DNA from: Chloroflexota bacterium | Lineage (GTDB): Bacteria > Chloroflexota > UBA11872 > VXNJ01 | Assembly (NCBI GenBank): GCA_026708165.1 | Contig: JAPOVO010000189.1 | Span: 1 to 13,633, forward strand | Length of the DNA stretch: 13,633 nt | Direction of reading: 5' to 3' | Part shown: piece by piece, positions 1-6,532 of the stretch | Layout of the letters: each line of letters begins with the position of its first letter | How positions within the stretch are numbered: the stretch's first letter is position 1 | Program-made: the position numbers and the translations under genes | The notes under the pieces: generated by a model | Told to the model about the DNA's origin: nothing | Database searches by the model: none | What the model saw: the letters and a program-made list of their open reading frames with translations, nothing else

Positions 1-1
1 C

Positions 2-565
2 CACGCGGCCGAGTCGTACATCTCCAACAAGGCGACGCGCCACACGCAGATGTACGCGACCAGGGCGATGCGGCTGATCCTTGGAAACCTGGCCGACGCC
101 TACCGGGACGGCGGCGACGGGCGAGCGCGGATGCACATGGCCCTCGGATCGCTGATGGCTGGCTACACCCTGGCAAACGCCGGTACTACGATGGTGCACG
201 CCCTGGCGCACGTGTTGGGAGCCCGGGCGGGAGTGCCGCACGGGCTCGCCAACGCCATATTTCTGCTCCCGATAATGCGGTTCTACGCCGAGCGGGTACC
301 CGAGAAGATCGACGGTCTGGCCGGAGCGGTGGGCGTGCCCGATTCGGTTGCCGATAGCCAGGAGCGGGCCGACCAGGCGGTCGCGATCATGGAAAAGATG
401 GTGACCGACGTCGAAATCGACCAGAAGCTCGGCAACTACGGCGTCGCGGAATCGGACCTTCACGACTACGCGGAGACCACGGTCGCAACGCGCCGCCTGA
501 TGCTCCAAAGCCCTGTCGACGCGACGGTCGAAGACGTCGAGTCCGTCTTGCAGTCGATCTATTAG
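2..565 (+). CDS. Iron-containing alcohol dehydrogenase, C-terminal part (5' end outside window)
   Basis: This is the C-terminal 187 residues of a group III iron-dependent alcohol dehydrogenase, an NAD(P)-linked enzyme that interconverts alcohols and aldehydes or ketones, or reduces maleylacetate. The frame is open to the window edge and begins HAAES, matching the family's DAxxHAIE segment, so its first His is a metal ligand. Two more ligands are visible: the first His of MVHALAH (about residue 66 of the fragment) and the His of VPHGLANA, 14 residues later, exactly the spacing seen in E. coli FucO. The all-helical C-terminal domain is complete and stops at TAG. An ATG at base 50 is internal and not the real start. 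It converges on the acetyltransferase with only six bases between the stops. The substrate cannot be told from this half, which lacks the nucleotide-binding domain. Confidence 0.88.
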   Translation, partial: HAAESYISNKATRHTQMYATRAMRLILGNLADAYRDGGDGRARMHMALGSLMAGYTLANAGTTMVHALAHVLGARAGVPHGLANAIFLLPIMRFYAERVPEKIDGLAGAVGVPDSVADSQERADQAVAIMEKMVTDVEIDQKLGNYGVAESDLHDYAETTVATRRLMLQSPVDATVEDVESVLQSIY

Positions 566-571
566 CCTCGG

Positions 572-1129
572 CTACCAGACTTCGCCCGGGCGCCACTCGG
601 CGGTTAGCCGTGAATCGAGGTCGACCTCAGGCGTCGATGGCGTACGCAGAATCATCACGTGCTCGTCCGGCGTTTCCAGCAGACCTTCGTCGGTGCGGAT
701 CGCCAACGGCCCGCGCCACGTCTTCCAGCCGAATCGCGCGTAGAACTCGGGATAGTTTGGGCATAGCCCGCCTAGCTCATACGAACTGACCTCGCGTCCG
801 ACTCTTTCCATAACGGCGCCGCCGATGCCGCGGCCTTGAAGGCTCGGCTCGGTAGCGACGGCCTCAATGTAGGCGGTCCTGAGCGGCGGACGCCCGCCGG
901 CGCTCAGCCATCTCGTGACCCAACAGGCATGGCCCGCCAGGACTCCCTCGAACTCAGCCAATACGTGTGTCGAGTCGATCAAGTCGCCGAATATAGCCGC
1001 CATGTCCTCGTCGAAAGCGCGATCGCAGAGCTCGACCACGCGCCGCCAGAGATCGCTCTCGATCCCGTCGCGCTTTACTACCGTGATGACGAGCCGCTCT
1101 GATCGATTCGAACCTGGCCCCAGGCTCAT
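572..1129 (-). CDS. GNAT N-acetyltransferase resembling aminoglycoside 2'-N-acetyltransferase, AAC(2')-I type
   Basis: A 185-residue acetyl-CoA-dependent acetyltransferase. The acetyl-CoA motif A lies at residues 89-108 with the Q-x-x-G-x-G loop at 98-103 (QGRGIG). Beyond the generic GNAT fold, the C-terminal third follows the mycobacterial AAC(2')-I pattern as I remember it: YELGGL, a FYARFGWKTWRGP segment, a TPDE turn, and a final WRPGEVW, compared with WRAGDVW in AAC(2')-Ic, whose terminal Asp and Trp contact the aminoglycoside. Asp is replaced by Glu183 here and Trp185 is kept. Length (185 versus about 181) also fits. It may acetylate an aminoglycoside-like or other amino compound; a resistance role is inference only. 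The ATG at 1129 has no good Shine-Dalgarno, and no better in-frame start was found. It lies 66 bases downstream of the sugar isomerase on the same strand, with a hairpin between them. Confidence 0.85.
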   Translation of the reverse strand: MSLGPGSNRSERLVITVVKRDGIESDLWRRVVELCDRAFDEDMAAIFGDLIDSTHVLAEFEGVLAGHACWVTRWLSAGGRPPLRTAYIEAVATEPSLQGRGIGGAVMERVGREVSSYELGGLCPNYPEFYARFGWKTWRGPLAIRTDEGLLETPDEHVMILRTPSTPEVDLDSRLTAEWRPGEVW

Positions 1130-1159
1130 TGAAGGGAGGCTAACGCCCCCGGAGACTCA

Positions 1160-1194
1160 AGCGGCCCGACGAATCGGGTCAGACCCACGCCGCT
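1160..1194 (-). terminator. Hairpin between isomerase and acetyltransferase, possible weak terminator
   Basis: Read on the minus strand, the outer arms AGCGGC and GCCGCT enclose an inner CCGA-TTCG-TCGG stem capped by a stable UUCG tetraloop, with a one-sided bulge. It starts two bases after the isomerase stop. No T-run follows (TTGAGTC), so it may attenuate transcription or protect a 3' end rather than terminate efficiently. Confidence 0.3.
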
Positions 1195-1195
1195 C

Positions 1196-2095
1196 TCAGG
1201 CAGCGCCGATCTCCTCCAAGCAGCGTTCGACGTACCCTTTAGCGTAAGTCAACGACTCCAGCGGGTTGGCTGTCCACGCCGTCGTGTCCTCGTCCTCGCT
1301 CAACCCCGCAGCGTGAGGATCGCCGCCCACTCTCCAAGTGTAGTTCTCGATGATCAACGGTCCCTGGAAGTTCGCTTCGTGAAGAATCTCCAGACATTCC
1401 TTCACTTTGGCCTTGCCGGTACCCGGCGGCGTTTCCAGCCCCAACGCGTCGGGACCATCAGGCGGCAGGCCGTCCTTTACGTGGACCGACGTAACCCTGT
1501 CCAGAAGGCGGCGAAGCGCGTCGGTGGGATCGTCCACGCGGTACATGACCATGTTGGCGAAGTCGAAATTGACCCCGACCGGATACTGGGGAATCTTGTC
1601 GAGGAACCGGGCCAGCTCCTCCCCGGACTCCTGGCCGGTCTCTAGCGAGAGGGTAACGCCCCGCTCGGCCGAGTAGCGGGCGACCTCGCGGACCGCCCCC
1701 AGGAGCCGCACGTATGCGGGGTCTGCATCGTCGGTCGGAAGAAATCCCATGTGCACGGTGACGACTCCCACACCAAGCGCTTGGGCGAAATCGACGCACT
1801 TTCGACTGTAGTCAAGCCGCTCCTCCAGGAGTTCGGCGGGCCTGTATCCCACGGTCGCCATGACGGACGGGACATCCTGGTAGCTTTCGCCGTCGAAGAC
1901 GATGACGACCGAAGTGGCCCGTATCCCGTTGCTGTCCATCAGTGACCTGAATTCCGCCGCTCCCTGCTGCGAGTAGTATCGATCGTCGAGCTTGCTTATC
2001 TGTATCGTGCGCAGCCCGATAGAGCGCACCGCCGCCAGCGCTTCAGCCGGATCCTCCCGACCGGTGCATCTCAAGAAGACGCCTATCGGCCCCAT
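1196..2095 (-). CDS. Sugar phosphate isomerase/epimerase, xylose-isomerase-like TIM barrel
   Basis: A 299-residue member of the AP-endonuclease-2 / xylose-isomerase-like TIM-barrel superfamily, which mostly isomerises or epimerises keto-sugars and related polyols using a divalent metal. The four expected metal ligands fall at strand ends: Glu152 (SLETGQ), Asp178 (NFDFAN), His205 (SVHVKDG) and Glu250 (IIENYTW). His115 (VTVHMG) sits where the family often has a substrate-contacting His. Length is typical. The ATG at 2095 is preceded by AAGGGAGG at good spacing, so the start is secure. It is cytoplasmic, with no signal peptide. It is transcribed divergently from the glycoside hydrolase across a gap of roughly 180-200 bp, and probably precedes the acetyltransferase in a transcript. 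The product is probably a sugar or inositol-type intermediate for catabolism; the exact substrate is unknown. Confidence 0.87.
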   Translation of the reverse strand: MGPIGVFLRCTGREDPAEALAAVRSIGLRTIQISKLDDRYYSQQGAAEFRSLMDSNGIRATSVVIVFDGESYQDVPSVMATVGYRPAELLEERLDYSRKCVDFAQALGVGVVTVHMGFLPTDDADPAYVRLLGAVREVARYSAERGVTLSLETGQESGEELARFLDKIPQYPVGVNFDFANMVMYRVDDPTDALRRLLDRVTSVHVKDGLPPDGPDALGLETPPGTGKAKVKECLEILHEANFQGPLIIENYTWRVGGDPHAAGLSEDEDTTAWTANPLESLTYAKGYVERCLEEIGAA

Positions 2096-2293
2096 CTTCC
2101 TCCCTTTGCCCGGACGTCGGGCGATTCCACGCGGTTTTCTGGCCTGGGCTTGTCCGTGCTATTAACCTATCTGGGACTTGAACAGACGGCTGCGAACACG
2201 ATCCGGAACGACGTTTCCAATCACCATACACGAGTTGAGGCCCACCCGAATTGATTCTCACGAACCCTAGCGGTCGTTGCCTCTAGAGTCGCC

Positions 2294-2300
2294 AAAGGAG
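2294..2300 (+). promoter_or_regulatory. Shine-Dalgarno that favours the inner TTG start of the glycosidase
   Basis: AAAGGAG lies three bases before TTG 2304. The spacing is short, but no such site precedes the other in-frame candidate, TTG 2277, and an in-frame TAG at 2268 excludes anything further upstream. Confidence 0.45.
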
Positions 2301-2303
2301 ACA

Positions 2304-3983
2304 TTGAGCAGTCTCAAGCGCCGGCTGGCTGGCTTGGCCGCTCTGGCGGTGTGTGCGTTAGTCGCGGTCGGCGCGTCGCCAGATTCGACCGCTCCAGTAT
2401 GCAACGGCGACGTGTGCATGGCGCACGAATTCTGGCACTTCTACGAAAGGAACAACGGCCGCTATTTCCTGGGGCCGCCCGAAACCGCCCCCGTTCGCAA
2501 CGGCGATACTCTCATCCAATATTTTCTCAAGGGCAGACTCGAGCTCAATCTCGTTACGGGCCACATACATAAGGGCGATGTCGGATTGGAACTGGTTCGG
2601 CACAGAATGCCCTTCGCTCCCGGGGTCCTCCCTGACGACAGCACCGCGCATCTCTATTTTCCCGAGACGGGATACACCATCAGCTTCGCGTTCAAGGACT
2701 TTTACTTCGCCCACGAGGGGTTCAGGGAATTCGGCCCTCCGATCAGTCCTGAATACGATGACGGCCTCGGATGGACGCCGAAGGTCCAGTACTTCACCAA
2801 GGCGCGGCTCGAGTACTACCCCGAAAACATTGGAACTCCATATGTCGTCCAAATCGGCAACGTCGGTCGCGAACTGGTGCAGAAGTCGCTCCGCGGGTCG
2901 GCCCGACCGCCGCCGAGTCCGCTGCGCTACGGCATTCAGGCGCACACGTGGTACGCATTGCAGCATCGAGAGGTCGTCAAATTCGTTGCCGAAGCGGGAT
3001 TCAGTTGGATCAAGCATCTGATCCTGTGGAGCGAGATTGAGCCGGTGGAGGGCCAGTACGAGTGGGTCGAGTTCGATGCCTTCGTCGACGCCGCCGAGTT
3101 CCACAATCTGCAAATCCTGGTAACCATCGTCGACTCGCCCGGATGGTCTCGCTCGGAAGAAGGGCCGGGCCGGCCAGACGATTTAGGCAAGTTTCAACGA
3201 TTCATGACCGAAGTGGCCGAACGCTATCAGGGCAAAATCGCGGCCTATGAGATCTGGAACGAGCCCAACCTCGCCCGTTTCTGGGGGCGACGGGTTGACT
3301 CTCACGAGTACGTCCAGCTTCTTCAGCATGGCTACCGGGGCGTCAAGCAGTCTGATCCCAGTGCCTTGGTTCTGTTTGCCGGTCTTGCCCAGAACGGCGC
3401 GGGCGATCCGACCCTGGGCGTTGATGACGTCGAGTTCCTCCGCACCGCTTACCAATACCAAGGCGGCGTGGTGCGAGCGGCGTTCGACGCTATGGGCAAC
3501 CACTCTTACGGCTACCGCTCTCCCCCCCACGCCGAATGGGACCAGTGGTTCGGCGACGAGTTCGGGCCTTTTCGGTCTCATCCCAGCTTCTTCTTCAAGC
3601 GGTTTACCCAAATACGCGCGGTGATGGAGGAATTCGACGACGGCGCCAAACCGATGTGGATGACCGAAGTCGGCTGGACGTCCGACAATCTGCATCCGGA
3701 CTTTCGATACGGCGAACTGATAACCGAGGAGGAGCAGACACGCTATCTGGTCGACTCGCTGGAGTTGATCGAAGAGGACTTCCCCTACGTTCACGCGATG
3801 TTCGTGTTCAATCTCAATTTCCGAACGCTGAACCTGCCATATACGTCGGAGCACGGTTTCAGCTTGCTCGACGCCGGATTCGTTCCTCGCCTCGCCTATA
3901 CCGCTCTTAGGGAGTTGGACAAGACTCAAGTAAGTCCAGCAAGGCGTTGGCGGCCGCCGCCAACTCGTCGAACGCCGCGGTAG
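2304..3983 (+). CDS. Exported clan GH-A glycoside hydrolase with two N-terminal FGxP-type repeats
   Basis: Start TTG 2304 gives 559 residues and a clean signal peptide: KRR, then a hydrophobic stretch at about 8-23 ending near VGAS. TTG 2277 would add nine polar residues. Two related repeats follow, about 41-91 and 116-193, each with an aromatic FYxxH/FYERN segment, a GPP turn and a QYFxKxRLE(L/Y) strand, the second ending YPENIGTP. I associate such repeats with exported Chloroflexota proteins. From about 206 comes a TIM barrel: the acid/base Glu320 in EIWNEPN and the nucleophile Glu455 in WMTEVGWTSD mark clan GH-A (GH5/GH39-like). It probably cleaves extracellular polysaccharide; specificity is unknown. 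The last 20 or so residues, after LAYTALRELDK, are low-complexity and basic, and are read from the antisense of rmuC, so the original stop was probably lost. It is the only rightward gene among leftward neighbours. Confidence 0.87.
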   Translation: MSSLKRRLAGLAALAVCALVAVGASPDSTAPVCNGDVCMAHEFWHFYERNNGRYFLGPPETAPVRNGDTLIQYFLKGRLELNLVTGHIHKGDVGLELVRHRMPFAPGVLPDDSTAHLYFPETGYTISFAFKDFYFAHEGFREFGPPISPEYDDGLGWTPKVQYFTKARLEYYPENIGTPYVVQIGNVGRELVQKSLRGSARPPPSPLRYGIQAHTWYALQHREVVKFVAEAGFSWIKHLILWSEIEPVEGQYEWVEFDAFVDAAEFHNLQILVTIVDSPGWSRSEEGPGRPDDLGKFQRFMTEVAERYQGKIAAYEIWNEPNLARFWGRRVDSHEYVQLLQHGYRGVKQSDPSALVLFAGLAQNGAGDPTLGVDDVEFLRTAYQYQGGVVRAAFDAMGNHSYGYRSPPHAEWDQWFGDEFGPFRSHPSFFFKRFTQIRAVMEEFDDGAKPMWMTEVGWTSDNLHPDFRYGELITEEEQTRYLVDSLELIEEDFPYVHAMFVFNLNFRTLNLPYTSEHGFSLLDAGFVPRLAYTALRELDKTQVSPARRWRPPPTRRTPR

Positions 3984-4518
3984 GAAACTTGGAATCAATC
4001 GGGACCAGCCGCTCGGCGATCTTGACCGCCGCGTCCACTCTGCTGCCGTCGGCGAATGAATGTTGAATCGTGTATTGATCGGCGGACAGAATGTCACGCA
4101 AAGCGTTTTCCAAAAGCAACTCCCCAAAACCACCGCGCGGCCCCGGTACTCTGAATGCCTCTCGCAATTCTCCGAGCTTCTGAGTTTCTTCCCGGAGTCC
4201 GGCGGTCGATTGGCTGAGCGCCCCAAGACGCTCGGTAACGTTTACGAGCGACTCCTGGTTGGAGGTCGCAACCTGAGTCAGGTTCGCTTGCACTGCCTCA
4301 AGCGCGGTTCGCAACCGTCCCTCTGCCGCGCTAACCGATTCCTGGTTTGAAGTGGTTAGGTTAATCAAATTCGACTGCAGGCTGTCGAGGGCACTTCTCA
4401 TCCGCTCGTCTGAAGCGCTCATCGCGCTGTCGATCTGCGTCATTCGTGAGAACAGAACCACTCCCGCGACGATTACCGCGACCGCGACCACCAGGGCGAT
4501 TCCGATACCTACGTCCAT
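3907..4518 (-). CDS. rmuC: RmuC-family DNA recombination protein, C-terminally truncated
   Basis: A 203-residue protein with one N-terminal membrane anchor (about 4-24), a predicted coiled coil (about 28-115) and the beginning of the RmuC domain: PRGGFGELLLENAL at 127-140, R160-V-D-A-A-V-K and the hallmark IDSKFP at 174-179. RmuC proteins act near DNA to limit inversions and are usually 350-480 residues; the remaining C-terminal half of the domain, roughly 150-200 residues, is absent. Translation stops inside the 3' end of the convergent glycosidase, with which it shares 77 bp. The coiled coil holds two 29-residue repeats, 39-67 and 68-96, each containing TSNQES. The ATG has GCAGGAGG upstream, at a slightly long spacing. 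It lies 66 bases after the enolase gene. It is probably a nonfunctional remnant, unless the contig is misjoined here. Confidence 0.8.
   Translation of the reverse strand: MDVGIGIALVVAVAVIVAGVVLFSRMTQIDSAMSASDERMRSALDSLQSNLINLTTSNQESVSAAEGRLRTALEAVQANLTQVATSNQESLVNVTERLGALSQSTAGLREETQKLGELREAFRVPGPRGGFGELLLENALRDILSADQYTIQHSFADGSRVDAAVKIAERLVPIDSKFPTAAFDELAAAANALLDLLESCPTP
3946..3964. repeat. 19-bp palindrome inside the glycosidase/rmuC overlap
   Basis: GTTGGCGGC and its exact reverse complement GCCGCCAAC flank one central C. It lies about 20-40 bases from where glycosidase homology seems to end. No T-run follows on either strand, so it is not an obvious bidirectional terminator. Confidence 0.6.
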
Positions 4519-4584
4519 CTGCTAATGCGGCCTCCTGCGGTCGGTGCACCTCGATCCGGACCGCGCCGACCGAAACGACTATTC

Positions 4585-5718
4585 CTAGCGTGTCTCCAGC
4601 TTCGTCGCGCGCGCTTCCAGCAGGTCCCAGTTCAGGTCATACCCCAGACCGGGGCGGTCGGGGACGGACATCATTCCATCAACAATCGGCTCGGCTCCGA
4701 CGATCAGTTCGGCCCAGACAGGATCGCGGTCGGGGTTCGGAAACGATTCGAGAATGAGGCCGTTGGGCGCACCCGCAACGCAGTGAACATGAATCTGCGG
4801 ATCGTGATGAGGCGCCATTTTTACTCCGTGGGCGTCGGCGTGAGCGGCAACTCTTCGCCACTCGGTGATGCCGCCCGCAACCGTCGAGTCGAACTGCATG
4901 ATCTGTATTCCACCCCACTTGACCAGGTCCCTGCATCCAAACCGTGTCGTCTCGCCCTCACCGGAAGCGATGGGTATGGAGGTGCTTTCGGCCACGCGGC
5001 GCAGACCGTCCACTTCGTCATACCAGTGGACAGGCTCTTCCAGCCAGCGGATGTTCATGCTCTCGAACTCGCCCGCCGCTCGTATGGCCGTCGGCACGTC
5101 CCATCCCTGGTTGGCGTCGAGCATTATGTCGATTTGAGGGAACGCCGATCTCACCGCGCCGACCCGTTCGAGGTCGTGGGCCAGATCGCCGCGGCCGACC
5201 TTCAGCTTCACCGCCTTGTAACCCCGTTCGCCGACATAGACTCCGACCTCGTCGACCAGACCGGCTACGTCCTTTCCCTCTTCGTAGTAGCCGCCGGTCG
5301 CGTACGCCTCAGCCTCGGTCCGCAACCCTCCGAGGAGCTTGCAGACGGACCGCCGCGACGACTTTCCCATCAGGTCCCAGAGGGCAATGTCGACGCCAGC
5401 TATGGCGGTCATAATCGTTTCGTGCCGCCAGCCGTTCAGCGACCATCCGGGCCGGTGGTTATACGCGAACATCTCCGACCAAAGGCGCTCGTGCTCGAAA
5501 GGATCGGCACCGATCAGGATGTCACGAAACGGCTCGGTGATTATCCGCCCCACCTGCTCCATCGGTCCGCCGTGGCATTGACCGATGCCCTGCAACCCGG
5601 CATCGGTGGTGAGCCGCACGATGATTTCGCGGGACTGCGTGATCGGCGCGAGCGACATCCAGAACTCCCGCTTGAGCGGCCGCGTGTATAGAAAGACTTC
5701 GATTCGCTCGATCCTCAC
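4585..5718 (-). CDS. Mandelate racemase/muconate lactonizing-type enolase superfamily enzyme
   Basis: A 377-residue enolase-superfamily enzyme that abstracts the alpha-proton of a carboxylate; in this subgroup most members dehydrate acid sugars. GTG 5718 is chosen because it gives the typical N-terminus MRIERIEVFLY, and AAGG lies four bases upstream; a TTG at 5733 would overlap the SDR stop and add five residues. The capping domain is about 1-130 and the barrel follows. Catalytic features: the K-x-K pair Lys171 and Lys173 (KLKVG), metal ligands Asp201 (DANQGW), Glu227 (LEEPV) and Glu254 (SGEGE), Asp277 (FDSTVAGG) and His304/His305 (APHHDPQ), giving the Lys and His-Asp bases of the mandelate racemase subgroup. 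It follows the SDR by seven bases, so the two are probably cotranscribed. The substrate is probably an aldonic or related sugar acid and cannot be named from sequence. Confidence 0.88.
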   Translation of the reverse strand: MRIERIEVFLYTRPLKREFWMSLAPITQSREIIVRLTTDAGLQGIGQCHGGPMEQVGRIITEPFRDILIGADPFEHERLWSEMFAYNHRPGWSLNGWRHETIMTAIAGVDIALWDLMGKSSRRSVCKLLGGLRTEAEAYATGGYYEEGKDVAGLVDEVGVYVGERGYKAVKLKVGRGDLAHDLERVGAVRSAFPQIDIMLDANQGWDVPTAIRAAGEFESMNIRWLEEPVHWYDEVDGLRRVAESTSIPIASGEGETTRFGCRDLVKWGGIQIMQFDSTVAGGITEWRRVAAHADAHGVKMAPHHDPQIHVHCVAGAPNGLILESFPNPDRDPVWAELIVGAEPIVDGMMSVPDRPGLGYDLNWDLLEARATKLETR

Positions 5719-5722
5719 GGGA

Positions 5723-5728
5723 CCTTCA
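5723..5728 (-). promoter_or_regulatory. Shine-Dalgarno overlapping the SDR stop codon, deciding the enolase start
   Basis: TGAAGG contains the SDR stop TGA and an AAGG core four bases before GTG 5718. The arrangement suggests translational coupling of the SDR and the enolase. Confidence 0.45.
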
Positions 5729-6478
5729 GGCAACGTGCCCGCCGTCCACGGAGAACGCGCTGCCTGTCACGAAAGACGCGGCATCAGAGCAGAGCCACAA
5801 TACCGACTCGGCGATCTCCGAGGGCTGTCCAAGCCGCCCCATCGGAATCCGCTCGGCGGACCTGCGGCGGCGCTCCGGATCATCCAGCAAACGCAATAGC
5901 GGCGGAGTTGCGGTGGGGCCGGGGCACACGGCGTTGATCCGAATCCCATCGCGGGCGTACTCAAGCGCCGCGGTTTTGGTGAGACCGACTACCGCATGCT
6001 TGCTGGCGGCGTAAGCGCCGCTGCCTCCGCCCACCAGACCGAGCGCCGAGGAGTTGTTGACGATCGCTCCGCCGCCCTGCGCCAGCATCTGCCTTATCTG
6101 ATACTTCATACAGAGCCAGACGCCCTTGAGATTCACGTCTATCAGACGGTCCCACTCGGATTCCAGGTACTCGGCTATCTTGGCGTCGCTTCCCACAAAA
6201 CCGGCGTTGTTGAAGGCGCAGTCGAGCGCGTCGTAGGCGTCCACCGCCGCTCTAACCGCCGACTCGACATCCGACTCATTCGAAACGTCCGCCTGCAAGT
6301 ACAGCGCATCGCCGTCCACCCGCTCTATCTGGGCCACGGTATCGGAGCCGCTGTCAGGACTGACATCCACGACAACGACCTTGGCGCCTTCACGGGCGAA
6401 GGCGAGCGAGGCAGCCTCGCCCATGCCGGAACCGCCGCCGGTGACCATCGCAACCTTGCCTTCGAACCGTCCCGGCAT
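5726..6478 (-). CDS. Short-chain dehydrogenase/reductase (classical SDR)
   Basis: A 250-residue NAD(P)-dependent oxidoreductase of the classical SDR family, acting on an alcohol or keto group of a small substrate in the cytoplasm. Visible motifs are the TGGGSGMG dinucleotide-binding loop at 13-20, Asp38 at the end of the second strand (VVVVDVS), which favours NAD over NADP, the NNAG motif at 90-93, catalytic Ser143, Tyr156 and Lys160 (YAASK), CPGPTATP after the active site, and a C-terminal SVDGGHVA typical of the family. The ATG at 6478 follows a TAG directly and has no strong Shine-Dalgarno. It lies 54 bases after the 2-hydroxyacid dehydrogenase and just before the enolase, so it probably oxidises a sugar or polyol whose acid is then dehydrated. 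Substrate unknown. Confidence 0.9.
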   Translation of the reverse strand: MPGRFEGKVAMVTGGGSGMGEAASLAFAREGAKVVVVDVSPDSGSDTVAQIERVDGDALYLQADVSNESDVESAVRAAVDAYDALDCAFNNAGFVGSDAKIAEYLESEWDRLIDVNLKGVWLCMKYQIRQMLAQGGGAIVNNSSALGLVGGGSGAYAASKHAVVGLTKTAALEYARDGIRINAVCPGPTATPPLLRLLDDPERRRRSAERIPMGRLGQPSEIAESVLWLCSDAASFVTGSAFSVDGGHVA

Positions 6479-6532
6479 CTAGTCGCCGCGCCGTTTCAAT
6501 GGAGTTCTGCCGCCGGTGTCAAGAGCGGCCCG

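Noticed and set aside
2043..2261. A short minus-strand frame upstream of the isomerase
   Set aside because: It overlaps the isomerase start out of frame, has no domain, and the isomerase has its own strong Shine-Dalgarno.
2096..2276. Divergent promoters between the isomerase and the glycosidase
   Set aside because: I looked for -35/-10 pairs on both strands and found only poor matches (for example TTGAAC without a usable -10), so I do not call one.
3183..4226. A 347-codon open frame on the minus strand, considered as a continuation of rmuC
   Set aside because: Its translation has no RmuC features and it is antisense to the glycosidase active-site region, so it does not supply the missing rmuC half.
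4525..5691. A 388-codon open frame on the plus strand
   Set aside because: It mirrors the enolase gene codon by codon and has no domain; the enolase active-site residues prove the other strand.
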